Source of the DNA: an uncultured Peptostreptococcus sp.
GTDB taxonomy: Bacteria > Bacillota > Clostridia > Peptostreptococcales > Peptostreptococcaceae
Direction: 5' to 3'
Assembly: GCA_900759325.1 (NCBI GenBank)
Contig: CAAEUW010000057.1
Span: 1-27,578 of the forward strand
DNA length: 27,578 bases
The translations under genes and the position numbers were made by a program. Positions 7,210-15,587 of the stretch are shown in pieces. Position 1 is the first letter of the stretch, and each line of letters begins with the position of its first letter. A model generated the notes under the pieces. It worked only from the letters and a program-made list of their open reading frames with translations. It was not told the DNA's origin and ran no database searches.

Positions 7210-7239
7210 AAAAAACTCCCCTGGAAATTTCCAAGGGAG
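7210..7239 (-). terminator. Terminator after the universal stress protein gene
   Basis: CTCCC (7216-7220) and GGGAG (7235-7239) enclose TGGAAATTTCCA-type pairing. On the minus strand the hairpin is followed by TTTTTTATT. It lies about 50 bases past the stop of the stress protein gene. Confidence 0.85.
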
Positions 7240-7287
7240 CAATAGTCACTCTATTAAATTACTTTATATCAATATTCTAGCTATAGT

Positions 7288-7698
7288 CTATTCAGGTACT
7301 ATAACTAAAGTACACTTAGCATGCTTTAAAACATAGGCTGTACAAGAACCAATCATCCTAGTTAAGCCCTTCTTAGTTGACTTAGTCATTACGATCACAT
7401 CAGTTCCGAGCTCCTCAGCATTTCTTACGATTTCATCACCCGCATAGCCAAAAGTAAATGATGCCTCTGTCTTATACTCGCTCACCAATTGTCTAGCCTT
7501 GTCTAGTAGTTCCCTACCGTTCTTTTCAGAAGTCTTAATCTCATCACTCATAGAAATTCCATCTATGAAAACTAGTTCCTTTACATTTATGATATGCAGT
7601 TCTACTTTCTCAGGAGAATAATTTTCCTTAATAAAATTCAAAGAGTGCATACTTCTCTCTGTTCCATCAATCGGAACCAATATCTTCTTAGTTGTCAT
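7288..7698 (-). CDS. Universal stress protein, UspA family
   Basis: The 136-residue single-domain protein has the Usp fold. It begins KKILVPIDGTERSMHSLNF and has LHIINVKE as the second strand, a central DVIVMTKSTKKGLTRMIGS, and a terminal HAKCTLVIVPE. The GLTRMIGS stretch corresponds to the nucleotide-binding loop of ATP-binding members, but the spacing of glycines is not a clean match, so ATP binding is uncertain. The ATG at 7698 is preceded by AAAGGGG at eight bases; a GTG nine bases further upstream overlaps that site and is unlikely. The gene has its own strong promoter (7761-7789) and terminator (7210-7239), so it is a single-gene unit. Family members bind nucleotides and help survival under stress in the cytoplasm; the exact role here is unknown. 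Confidence 0.9.
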   Translation of the reverse strand: MTTKKILVPIDGTERSMHSLNFIKENYSPEKVELHIINVKELVFIDGISMSDEIKTSEKNGRELLDKARQLVSEYKTEASFTFGYAGDEIVRNAEELGTDVIVMTKSTKKGLTRMIGSCTAYVLKHAKCTLVIVPE

Positions 7699-7760
7699 AA
7701 AAAACACCCCTTTCAGCTAATTGCGATATAATAAGTTCTGCCTATTTATTACTTACTTTA

Positions 7761-7789
7761 ATTATACAGCTATTTGCAAAAAAGGTCAA
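7761..7789 (-). promoter_or_regulatory. Sigma-A-type promoter for the universal stress protein
   Basis: On the minus strand TTGACC (7789-7784), a 17-base spacer, and a perfect TATAAT (7766-7761) lie about 65 bases before the start codon, just beyond the brnQ terminator. Confidence 0.8.
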
Positions 7790-7791
7790 AT

Positions 7792-7825
7792 AAAAAGGTA
7801 GCCGAGTTCAAATGGCTACCTTTTT
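7792..7825. terminator. Terminator after brnQ (bidirectional hairpin)
   Basis: AAAAAGGTAGCC (7792-7803) pairs with GGCTACCTTTTT (7814-7825) around a ten-base loop, giving T runs on both strands. It lies about 100 bases past the brnQ stop and insulates it from the stress protein promoter. Confidence 0.85.
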
Positions 7826-7921
7826 ACTTTTATTAGTTTATCTTGAGTTATTTTATGTGCATTATTAATTTACCCAAACATACTTTATTTAAGCAAGTTT
7901 TTTGCTTTTTTTATATTTTTA

Positions 7922-9205
7922 TTAGGCAAGCTTCTTCTTTCCTACAAGAGCTCCTATGATACCTGCTATGATAGCTGGTATAATCCAGTTGAATCCTAAG
8001 TTAGCCAGTGGTAGCTTGTTTATGAAGTCAAGAGCTGGGACCTTAGTAGAAACTAGAGTTAATACACTCACTATAAGTGTTACATATGCTGCAAAACTAT
8101 ATACTTTATCGCTTTTAACCTTACTTCTAGCAATAGTTAATACTATCAGAACTATTGTTGGAGGGTAAACTATAGCAAGTATTGGGTTGGCGATCATTAC
8201 CAATCCAGCAACACCTATTGTAGCAGCTCCTGTAGAGAATACACAAATGATTGCTACAAAGGCTGCATAGCTAACCTTGTTCTTTGTAAGACCTGATAGG
8301 TACTCTGCACTTGCAGATGTTAATCCTATTGATGTAGTCAAACATGCTAATGATACTGCTAATGCCAGTACAGTCTTACCTGAGTTACCTAATAGTAGGT
8401 GAGTTATATTTACTATAACCTGTGACTTCTGAGCGTCAACACCATACATAGAAGATACAGTTGCTCCTAGGTAAGTTAATCCACCGTAGATTACGCCAAG
8501 ACCTATACATGCAACCACACCAGCCTTTATTAATAGGCTTACCTGGTCCTTAGATTCAGTATAGCCCTTTTCTCTAAGAGTAAGGATTAATACTGCACCA
8601 ACTGCTAGTGGAACGAAACAGTCCATTGTCTGGTAACCATCAGTGATACCCCTCTGGAAGATGTTAGCTATCATTGGTTCAGAAACTGGCTGACCCAATG
8701 GTGATATTACACCCTTTACTATGATTACTAGTAGGGCAATTATCAAGAATGGTGTCAACACCTGTCCTACTATATCTATTACCTTTGACGGTCTAACTGT
8801 TAGTATAAACGTTAGTACGAAGAATATAATAGTTATTAGAAGAATAGGTGTATTCTGTCCAAAAATTGGAGTTATACCCATTTCATATGTTGTTGCTCCT
8901 GTTCTAGGTATTACAAGAAGTGGACCGACACACATGATATCTGCAAAACTTAATAGGATTGCAGGACCCTTACCTATCTTTTCAAATAACTTCATTATGT
9001 CACCCTCACATAGGGCAATCGCTATAATTGCTAATAAGGCCAAACCAGCATCCGCTATTGTGAAGCCAGCAAATCCTACGAACCAGCTTGGTCCTGATAT
9101 AATTCCCAAATATGGTGGGAATATCAAGTTACCTGCTCCGAAGAACATGGCAAACAGGGCAAAGCCAAAAGTTAGGATGTCTTTAAAATTACTTTTCTTT
9201 GTCAT
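7922..9205 (-). CDS. brnQ: Branched-chain amino acid transport protein BrnQ (LIVCS family)
   Basis: The 427-residue protein has about twelve hydrophobic segments and the family's N-terminal signature FGFALFAMFFGAGNLIFPPYLG (residues 13-34). It should be a cation-coupled symporter that imports leucine, isoleucine and valine across the membrane. Length and ends fit the family: it opens MTKKSNFKDIL and ends in a basic GKKKLA tail. AGGGAG lies upstream of the ATG. The gene stands alone, with a strong promoter at 9300-9329 and a terminator at 7792-7825. In amino-acid-fermenting Clostridia such uptake would feed Stickland-type catabolism, which is an inference about this organism. No T-box motif is visible in the leader. 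Confidence 0.93.
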   Translation of the reverse strand: MTKKSNFKDILTFGFALFAMFFGAGNLIFPPYLGIISGPSWFVGFAGFTIADAGLALLAIIAIALCEGDIMKLFEKIGKGPAILLSFADIMCVGPLLVIPRTGATTYEMGITPIFGQNTPILLITIIFFVLTFILTVRPSKVIDIVGQVLTPFLIIALLVIIVKGVISPLGQPVSEPMIANIFQRGITDGYQTMDCFVPLAVGAVLILTLREKGYTESKDQVSLLIKAGVVACIGLGVIYGGLTYLGATVSSMYGVDAQKSQVIVNITHLLLGNSGKTVLALAVSLACLTTSIGLTSASAEYLSGLTKNKVSYAAFVAIICVFSTGAATIGVAGLVMIANPILAIVYPPTIVLIVLTIARSKVKSDKVYSFAAYVTLIVSVLTLVSTKVPALDFINKLPLANLGFNWIIPAIIAGIIGALVGKKKLA

Positions 9206-9299
9206 AAATTACTCCCTTCTGTTACTTTTTAACCACTTACTTTATTTTTGTAAATGCATGTTAAAAAAGTATTATACTTTAATTTTCTTCATTGATATT

Positions 9300-9329
9300 A
9301 TTATAAGTTTATTTTTATTAAGTTGTCAA
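9300..9329 (-). promoter_or_regulatory. Sigma-A-type promoter for brnQ
   Basis: On the minus strand a perfect TTGACA (9329-9324), an 18-base spacer, and a perfect TATAAT (9305-9300) lie about 95 bases before the start. A 15-base dyad, AAAGTAT-T-ATACTTT, lies downstream at 9266-9280 in the leader and could be an operator. Confidence 0.8.
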
Positions 9330-9727
9330 GTGGTTTTTTATTATTTAAAAAGACCTTTGTTAAATATATATTACTTAATTTTATAGGTTAATTTATTAAA
9401 AATATCATATTTAGATTCATTATTTTGTATGTATAACTAAATATAATAAAAGTATTTAGCCTTTCCTTTTATAATCTTTACTTTTTGCAAATAACGTTGT
9501 CATTATGTTGAAACATTTGCCTATATTTAGGGACTAAGCCTTATAATCCCTATAATTAAGGATTAGTTAAGCATTTATCTATAAAGCTATCATATTTACC
9601 ATTATTTATTTTTTAACATCTTTTTTTAAACTATTTCTGGATTTTTTTGAGAAAATCTTTTTCTTTCTTAATTCCAGAAAATTTAAGATAATTTTGTATT
9701 ATTCTCACTCAAAAGATACTTTTGTAA
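9330..9727. other. Intergenic A/T-rich stretch with one imperfect inverted repeat
   Basis: I see no gene here. The only structure is an imperfect inverted repeat at 9533-9567, in which CTAA-x-CCTTA (9534-9543) is mirrored by TAAGG-x-TTAG (9557-9566). Its role is unknown. Confidence 0.45.
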
Positions 9728-9765
9728 AAAAATAGAAGATACCCATAACTAAATTAGGTATCTTC
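9726..9765 (-). terminator. Terminator after the C39-like peptidase gene
   Basis: GAAGATACC (9735-9743) pairs with GGTATCTTC (9757-9765). Read on the minus strand the stem ends in a T run (positions 9732-9726). It lies about 50 bases past the stop at 9814. Confidence 0.8.
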
Positions 9766-9813
9766 CCATTTTTATATAACCAATAATTGTTTTAGCATTA
9801 TTTATTTTATTAA

Positions 9814-11766
9814 CTAGTCTATATCTTGGATAATACTTGCATCTCCGTCAGAGCTTGATGATTTATCATCACTTGAGCTTGACGAACTATTAGAGCCTGA
9901 TGATGTATTATCTGAGCCCGACTTGGTATTTGACTTTGCTGATGAACTAGTAGATCCCTTAGAGCTTACACCCCAAATCTTTCTTATTTCACTCTTCAAC
10001 TCATCAAATGACCATGTCTTGTTAGTATTAACTATACTATTAGGATCATTAATCAGGAAGTCACCATTTTTATTATAGCCCTTGATAACTATAATGTGGC
10101 CTCTTTCAGTAAATGTTCCCGGCTTAACGCTAACTATTAGGATCTTGTTGTCATCTAAGGCCTTCTTCATCTTTGCTTCTACAGGTATTACGTCCTGAGA
10201 TTCTAGACCATACTTAGACAAGCCTGTTTCAAATAGTTTCCAGCTAGTAAAGTTGTCAGCTGATACATAACCATTATCCTGGCTGTACTTGGCTACATCA
10301 TAAGGATTGACAGTAGAATCAGAATCAAAGTGTCTTATTACCATGGCTAGAGATGTTGGTCCACAACCTGAAAGACCTATCATTTCCTTGCCATATATCC
10401 TATAGCCCCACCTTCTATCCCACTGTAGGAATAGCGGCACATCACCATCAACATAATAGCTTGAATTGATATCTGCAGATAGTTTTCTATTATTGTACTT
10501 TTCCCTATCCTTGTAGCTATATACAAAGTCAACCGTTTCATGGTTCCTAGCAACTAGGTCTATCAAAGTATCTGGATAAGAATCTATATTCTTGATTATG
10601 TAGTCTAGTCTTTCAGCTTCCTGGTTGTTTAACTTGCCCTTGATAGCCTCTAGCTTCTTAATCTTTTCTTCCTTAGTCACAGTCTTGCTAGCTGTTGCCG
10701 TAGACTTGGTCTTGCTAGTGGATGTACTAGTCTTGCTACTAGTCTTTGTAGTAGTCTTTGTAGGTGTACTTGTTCCTAGCTTATGCTTTAACATATCTAT
10801 ACCTGTTGCTACCAATACTGCAACTAGTACTATACCTATAATTAGGAGACCCAACCTCTTAAAGTTTATCCTCTCAGCATTTTTCTTGGCATTATTCTTA
10901 TATACATCTAGCCTTGACCTATATGCACTGTTTGGATTGCTAGTAGTTGTATCCCTCTTATTTTCCTTGGCCTTTTTCCTCGCCTGCTTTCTTTCGGCCC
11001 TTGTCATCTTAGAGCTTTCTTCTCTTTCCTGAATCTTACGCCTCCTAAGGATCTCTTCTATTTCATTCTCCTTTATCCTTACATCATCCTCAAGTGTGAC
11101 CGGCCTAGGACTTCTCCTAGTCTGTCTTACCTTGGGTAGACGTTCAGTAGGCCTTTCATCCTCATGCTTGCTAAGAGCTTCAATTAGATTTTCGATCTTC
11201 TTGGTCTTAAAGTCATCAGCTTCACTGTCCTGACTCAAGCCCTTTTCTATATCAGCAACACTAAGCTCGCTATCTTCTTCGTCCCTAGGTTCACTTGACC
11301 TATCAAAGTCAGAGTATTCCTTGTAGATTTCTACATCAGACTTGTCCATGTTGGCCCTTTCCTTGGCCTTTTGCTTGATATATTCTGGGTTGTCAACATC
11401 TTGACCCAATCTGGAAGCTTCCTTTTCCCTCTTCAACCTTTCTAGACTCTCTATCCTATCATAGGACTGGGCCATAGTATGGTTAACTACAGGACTAGAC
11501 TTCTGAATTGCTATCTGCTTTTCATTTAGCATAGCCTGCTTTCTCATCTTTGCATTTTTTTCAGCCTCTTCTAGGCTAAGTTCTCTTACCACAGGCTGAC
11601 CTATTTTATTAATATCATTATTTTCATCTTTATGGAGTTTCTTTAGACTGTTCTCTTCATACAACTTGTCTTTATTGCTCAAATCTTCGTATATATTTGC
11701 ATACTTGTTGTCAACCTTTTTATTGTTGCCCTTAAAAGTATACTTGGTGTCTTTTTTTGAAGCCAT
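9814..11766 (-). CDS. Membrane-anchored C39-like cysteine peptidase with long cytoplasmic N-terminus
   Basis: The 650-residue protein is laid out in four parts. Residues 1-300 are highly charged and probably disordered or coiled coil, facing the cytoplasm. Residues 305-323 (LGLLIIGIVLVAVLVATGI) form one membrane helix. A Thr/Ser/Lys linker (330-365) follows. Residues 435-600 are a peptidase C39_2-like domain outside the cell: Cys468 in GLSGCGPTSLAM, His557 in ERGHIIVIKG and Asp574 in INDPN form the expected catalytic set. The tail from 601 is almost all Ser, Gly, Asp and Lys. Substrates in this family are usually unknown; peptidoglycan stem peptides or secreted proteins are possible. AAGGGAG precedes the ATG. 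It is the last gene of a minus-strand cluster after rrf2 (62-base gap), followed by a terminator. Confidence 0.82.
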   Translation of the reverse strand: MASKKDTKYTFKGNNKKVDNKYANIYEDLSNKDKLYEENSLKKLHKDENNDINKIGQPVVRELSLEEAEKNAKMRKQAMLNEKQIAIQKSSPVVNHTMAQSYDRIESLERLKREKEASRLGQDVDNPEYIKQKAKERANMDKSDVEIYKEYSDFDRSSEPRDEEDSELSVADIEKGLSQDSEADDFKTKKIENLIEALSKHEDERPTERLPKVRQTRRSPRPVTLEDDVRIKENEIEEILRRRKIQEREESSKMTRAERKQARKKAKENKRDTTTSNPNSAYRSRLDVYKNNAKKNAERINFKRLGLLIIGIVLVAVLVATGIDMLKHKLGTSTPTKTTTKTSSKTSTSTSKTKSTATASKTVTKEEKIKKLEAIKGKLNNQEAERLDYIIKNIDSYPDTLIDLVARNHETVDFVYSYKDREKYNNRKLSADINSSYYVDGDVPLFLQWDRRWGYRIYGKEMIGLSGCGPTSLAMVIRHFDSDSTVNPYDVAKYSQDNGYVSADNFTSWKLFETGLSKYGLESQDVIPVEAKMKKALDDNKILIVSVKPGTFTERGHIIVIKGYNKNGDFLINDPNSIVNTNKTWSFDELKSEIRKIWGVSSKGSTSSSAKSNTKSGSDNTSSGSNSSSSSSDDKSSSSDGDASIIQDID

Positions 11767-11828
11767 ATTCTATCTCCCTTCGTAGAGTATATAATCTATT
11801 ATATCATATTTACGCAAATACCACTATT

Positions 11829-12254
11829 CTATAACCTTAATTCTTTTATTTGTCCCAATCTTTCTTCTACATCACAAAGTTTGATATTTTCAAGCATCCT
11901 TACACATTCTTCATTCATCATAAAGAATAGCTCATCAACATACTGGGCCATACCACTACATATGGCACAATCAGAATCCATATCACCAGAATGCCACCTT
12001 GATTCTATAATAGGTACAGACACAGCCTCATATATCTGCCTTAGGTTTATATTTTCACCCTTGTCAGCTACCATATAACCACCATTGACACCTGCCTTGG
12101 TAGTCACTATGCCATACTTCTTGCACTTGGCCATTACCTTTCTAATTCTTACTGGGTTGGTACACAAATTGGTAGACAACTCCTCGCTTGACTTTGATTC
12201 TCCTGCATGCATCAAGAATACAAGAGCGTGCAAAGCTATAATAAATTCACTCAT
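11829..12254 (-). CDS. Rrf2-family transcriptional regulator
   Basis: The 141-residue protein has the winged helix-turn-helix of the Rrf2 family: MSEFIIALHALVFL, SSEELSTNLCTNPVRIRKVM, and the wing TKAGVNGGYMVA. It contains Cys96 and Cys99 in DCAICSGM, with Cys117 and Cys127 further on. The spacing is not that of the IscR or NsrR iron-sulfur site, so a classical cluster is not supported, although a metal or redox site is conceivable. AAGGGG lies seven bases before the ATG. The gene lies 33 bases after an ABC exporter and 62 before a surface peptidase and probably shares their transcript. It may control this cluster, but no operator could be named. Confidence 0.85.
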   Translation of the reverse strand: MSEFIIALHALVFLMHAGESKSSEELSTNLCTNPVRIRKVMAKCKKYGIVTTKAGVNGGYMVADKGENINLRQIYEAVSVPIIESRWHSGDMDSDCAICSGMAQYVDELFFMMNEECVRMLENIKLCDVEERLGQIKELRL

Positions 12255-12287
12255 CTCTTAACCCCTTCTATCCACCTATAAACAGGG

Positions 12288-14027
12288 CTACTGACCAGCC
12301 TTTGTGTATAGGTTATAATAATAAGCTTTATTTTCCATTAATTCTTCATGGCTACCCTTTTCTACTATACCATCAGCAGTCATAACAACTATCATATCTG
12401 CGTTCTGTATAGTAGTCAGCCTATGGGCAATAGTAATTGTAGTCCTTCCCTTAGATAAAACCTCTAAAGACTCCTGGATCACTGCCTCACTGTTGTTGTC
12501 AAGGGCAGAAGTAGCCTCATCCAAAATCAGAATTGGAGGGTTCTTCAAAAATACCCTGGCTATAGATATCCTCTGCTTTTGACCACCTGATAGCTTGACC
12601 CCTCTTTCACCAACATAGGTATCAAAGCCCTCTTCAAGCTCCATAATAAAGTCATAGGCCGATGCAAGCTTGGCAGCCTCTATTATCTCTTCCTCTGTTG
12701 CATCTGGCTTACCATACCTAATATTTTCCATAATAGTTCCTGAAAATAGGTAGACATCCTGCTGGACTATACCTATATTATTCCTCAAGGAATAAAGGCT
12801 AAAGTCCTTGATGTTTTTTCCATCAACAAAAATGCCACCCTCACTCACATCGTAAAATCTAGGTATAAGGGCACATACAGTAGTCTTACCACCACCAGAT
12901 GGTCCCACCAAGGCTATATTATTACCGGCCTTGATATCCAAATTAAAATTTTCCAATACATAGTCAAGTTTCTTATTGTACCTAAAGGATACATTCTTGA
13001 ATTCTATATCTCCCCTTACATCAGTTAAATCTATGGCATGAGGTGAATCAACAATTTCCGCCTCTATTGACATGATTTCATTAAACCTCTCTATACCAGT
13101 CATACCCTTTTGGAACTGCTCTGTAAATTCTACTATCCTCTTAACAGTTGCCAATAGAGTAGTTACATACATTATATAGGCCAACATATCGCCTGGCTCT
13201 AGCCTTCCATTCATCATCTGGTAGCCACCAAACACTATAATTATAAAGTACATCAGACCATCAATACTCCTATTTACTGTGTTAAAGCCGGCCATAGACT
13301 TATAGAAAAGCTCCTTTATTGACAAGAACTTATTGTTGTCACGCTCAAACTTTTCTAGCTCTATATCCTCGTTGGCAAAGCTCTTTACAACCTTGATTCC
13401 TAGGATACTGTCCTCGATGCTAGAATTTAGGTCACCTACATGGACCCTCTGCTTTTTCTGTGCCCTCCTCATGCTATTTTTGAATTTGCTTGTACTTATA
13501 AACATCACAGGTATCATAACATATACTGCCAAAGTCAAAGGCACATTTATATTTAATAGGATCACAAAGGATATACAAATCTTTATAAAGCCTATAAAGT
13601 ACTCCTCTGGGCAATGGTGAGAAAACTCTGTAATATCAAAAAGGTCATTAGTCATCCTTGACATAATCTGACCTACCTTGGTTTCATTGTAAAAATTATC
13701 AGATAGGGTCTGTAGGTGCTTGTACATATCAAACCTCATATCTGTTTCAATCTTTGCCCCCATTATATGGCCTATAGATGCCATATAGTACACTGCCACT
13801 AGCTCAACACACTTGATAAGGACAAATATTACAGCTATCCTCACTATTAGGTTGAGGGTTAAAGAGCCTGGATCTGCAATCCCCACATTAGTCAAATACC
13901 TAAGTATTAGGGGCAGGATCATTTCTGAAGCAGTTGTCAGACCTGCACACAAAAGGTCTATAAATAAAATATTTCTATACCTATTAAAGTAGGGTATCAC
14001 ACTCTTTATCAAACTAATATTACTCAT
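12288..14027 (-). CDS. ABC exporter, fused permease and ATPase (half transporter)
   Basis: The 579-residue protein has an N-terminal six-helix membrane domain (about 1-310) and a C-terminal ATPase. Walker A GPSGGGKTT is at 375-383, the Q-loop at 422-423, signature LSGGQ at 479-483, Walker B ILILDE ending at 504, and the switch His at 535 in IAHRLTTI. All catalytic elements are intact. It has the layout of MsbA/BmrA-type multidrug or lipid exporters and would work as a dimer; no second half-transporter is adjacent, so a homodimer is likely. It starts one base after the stop of the TatD-like gene, with AAAGGA inside that gene's end, so translation is tightly linked. The substrate cannot be told from sequence. 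Confidence 0.9.
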   Translation of the reverse strand: MSNISLIKSVIPYFNRYRNILFIDLLCAGLTTASEMILPLILRYLTNVGIADPGSLTLNLIVRIAVIFVLIKCVELVAVYYMASIGHIMGAKIETDMRFDMYKHLQTLSDNFYNETKVGQIMSRMTNDLFDITEFSHHCPEEYFIGFIKICISFVILLNINVPLTLAVYVMIPVMFISTSKFKNSMRRAQKKQRVHVGDLNSSIEDSILGIKVVKSFANEDIELEKFERDNNKFLSIKELFYKSMAGFNTVNRSIDGLMYFIIIVFGGYQMMNGRLEPGDMLAYIMYVTTLLATVKRIVEFTEQFQKGMTGIERFNEIMSIEAEIVDSPHAIDLTDVRGDIEFKNVSFRYNKKLDYVLENFNLDIKAGNNIALVGPSGGGKTTVCALIPRFYDVSEGGIFVDGKNIKDFSLYSLRNNIGIVQQDVYLFSGTIMENIRYGKPDATEEEIIEAAKLASAYDFIMELEEGFDTYVGERGVKLSGGQKQRISIARVFLKNPPILILDEATSALDNNSEAVIQESLEVLSKGRTTITIAHRLTTIQNADMIVVMTADGIVEKGSHEELMENKAYYYNLYTKAGQ

Positions 14028-14028
14028 A

Positions 14029-14793
14029 CTATTCCTTTCTCAATAATCTCTCGGAGTTTGCAAGCAAGTAGTCTGACATTAGGTCAAAGCTTACCTGCTT
14101 GATATCTGCCAGCTCCTGTATTACTGCCTCCAAAGTATTCCTCAAATTTCTTGGGTCAAACTTCTTCTTAAATAACCACTCTAGGGCCTCCACCCCATCA
14201 GTCTCAACCAATATCCTGTCTAGGGGCAAGAGTTTGACCATATTTCTTACATTATCATCTACAAAAATTGCTGGACCTACCGTAAAGTGGCAGCCCAGAT
14301 CAATAAATTCTTTTACATACTTGTCACAGCTATACCAGTGGATAACCATATCCAAATCATAAGCCCTCAATATCTCATATATCTTGGCTTCCATCATCTT
14401 AGTATGGAGTATAACAGGCTTATTGTACTTCTTTGCCAGGTCTAGACTCATAATAAAGGCCCTTTCCTGGTCCTCGAAGGGAGTATCACACCAACAAGCA
14501 TCCATACCTATCTCACCTATTAGGTTGGCCTCCTTAATAAGGTCTTCATAGGAAGATCCAAACTGCTGGCCAATTATGTCAGCATCAAATGGATGTATTC
14601 CCATGCTATAGTAAACCTTGTCCAAGGCACGAGTCCTATTCCCAGAAAAGGCCTCCCTATTATTCATCAGACTCTTGAATTCATCACGACTCTGACAGTT
14701 GATTAGGGGTATAATATCCTGGTCATAATAGGCCTCAAAAACCTCTAGGCTAGAGATATGTGTATGAAAATCATATATTTTTTTCTTATTCAT
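14029..14793 (-). CDS. TatD-like metal-dependent hydrolase
   Basis: The 254-residue protein has the amidohydrolase-type TIM-barrel motifs of the TatD family: HTH at residues 10-12, a GIHP turn, GEIGMD with the metal Glu, HTK, a later HWYS, and ETDG near the end. The metal ligands expected for a two-metal site are all visible. I place the start at ATG 14793, with TGAGG six bases upstream; a GTG at 14805 would overlap the niaR stop and lies in front of that site. TatD enzymes act on DNA 3' ends, but this member is divergent (long insert after HTH, CQSRDEF) and could hydrolyse another substrate. It lies between niaR and the ABC exporter in a compact operon. Confidence 0.83.
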   Translation of the reverse strand: MNKKKIYDFHTHISSLEVFEAYYDQDIIPLINCQSRDEFKSLMNNREAFSGNRTRALDKVYYSMGIHPFDADIIGQQFGSSYEDLIKEANLIGEIGMDACWCDTPFEDQERAFIMSLDLAKKYNKPVILHTKMMEAKIYEILRAYDLDMVIHWYSCDKYVKEFIDLGCHFTVGPAIFVDDNVRNMVKLLPLDRILVETDGVEALEWLFKKKFDPRNLRNTLEAVIQELADIKQVSFDLMSDYLLANSERLLRKE

Positions 14794-14804
14794 GGCAGAC
14801 CTCA

Positions 14805-15326
14805 CTATCTATTTACAACTAAAAAGCCCTCCTTGGCCAAGACCTCCTCTATATAGTCTAGGTCATCCTCACTATCCGCCTCAACAGTGTGGTAGTGAAT
14901 ATAGTCGTCAGTCAAAAGGCTAAGTGGCTTGTTACCATCCAGGTCCATCTTGTCCATAAAGATGGACACCTGCCTCCTATTGGAAATGTTCAGATCAGCC
15001 TTTATGTCCCCATAAACCGGGTGGTTTACAATTACATCTAAAAGCCTTCCACCAGCATCAACGATAGAGTTTAGCTCATCAAGAGTTCTCGTCATATCAT
15101 GACTTACCTTAAAGACCCTCCTAGGCTTGCTCGGAAGATTTGCCTTTAAAATATAACCCCTGTTCGTCGATACAATATCTATATTAGAAGCCCTCAAAAG
15201 GGCAATATCAGCAACTATAACCTGTCTAGTGACACCAAATTTATGGGCCAAATCAGCAGCAGAAACTGGTCTTTCACTCGACTTTAAAAGTTCAAAGACA
15301 TCCTGTCTTCTATCATTTACCTTCAA
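14805..15326 (-). CDS. niaR: NiaR-type transcriptional repressor (HTH plus 3H domain)
   Basis: The protein (173 residues from the TTG at 15326) has an N-terminal helix-turn-helix (SAADLAHKFGVTRQVIVADI) and a C-terminal 3H domain. The latter is named for conserved histidines, seen here in VSHDM, NHPVYGD and IHYHTVEA. In Gram-positive bacteria NiaR senses nicotinic acid and represses NAD synthesis and niacin uptake genes. TTG is favoured because GGGAGG lies eight bases upstream. The frame extends to an ATG at 15350, but that start would lie upstream of the ribosome binding site. It is the first gene of the cluster, with a promoter at 15362-15391, and none of the following genes is an obvious NAD gene. 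Its regulated genes must therefore lie elsewhere, or the family role differs here. Confidence 0.85.
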   Translation of the reverse strand: MKVNDRRQDVFELLKSSERPVSAADLAHKFGVTRQVIVADIALLRASNIDIVSTNRGYILKANLPSKPRRVFKVSHDMTRTLDELNSIVDAGGRLLDVIVNHPVYGDIKADLNISNRRQVSIFMDKMDLDGNKPLSLLTDDYIHYHTVEADSEDDLDYIEEVLAKEGFLVVNR

Positions 15327-15361
15327 TGCTAACACCTCCCAATAAAGCATGAATATCCACT

Positions 15362-15391
15362 ATTATAGCATGTATATAGCTTGGCCGGCAA
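15362..15391 (-). promoter_or_regulatory. Promoter for the niaR cluster
   Basis: On the minus strand TTGCCG (15391-15386), an 18-base spacer and a perfect TATAAT (15367-15362) lie about 35 bases before the niaR TTG start. Confidence 0.65.
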
Positions 15392-15456
15392 TAGTATCAA
15401 AAAAGATTACAGTTGAATTTTGATTTTCATCTTACAATTTATAAGCTTAGTTAAAA

Positions 15457-15517
15457 TAAAAAAATAGGCTAGTTAATTCCAAATCCGGTCAAAACCGGAC
15501 TAGAATAACTAGCCTAT
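15457..15517 (-). terminator. Two-tier terminator after mscL
   Basis: A 12-base outer stem, ATAGGCTAGTTA (15464-15475) with TAACTAGCCTAT (15506-15517), encloses an inner CCGGT/ACCGG hairpin (15485-15498). On the minus strand it is followed by a T run. It is unusually large for a terminator and ends the mscL transcript. Confidence 0.85.
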
Positions 15518-15587
15518 CAAGAACAAATCGAGGAGATATTTTCACTATTTAAAAGTTTCCCTCAACTATACATTTGCCTAGCCTATA

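Noticed and set aside
9206..9330. Possible T-box leader for brnQ
   Set aside because: No T-box sequence (GGGTGG-ACCGCG type) and no terminator hairpin between promoter and start codon.
8721..9386. 221-codon plus-strand frame over brnQ
   Set aside because: It overlaps the well-supported brnQ gene, has no ribosome binding site or family resemblance, and is a shadow frame.
9488..9500. CAAATAACGTTG shared with 27498-27509 as a common operator
   Set aside because: A single 12-base match between two A/T-rich regions in a 27 kb window is expected by chance.
10625..11032. 135-codon plus-strand frame
   Set aside because: It is the reverse of the lysine/serine-rich part of the C39-like peptidase gene. 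Its hydrophobic composition follows from the complement, and it has no ribosome binding site.
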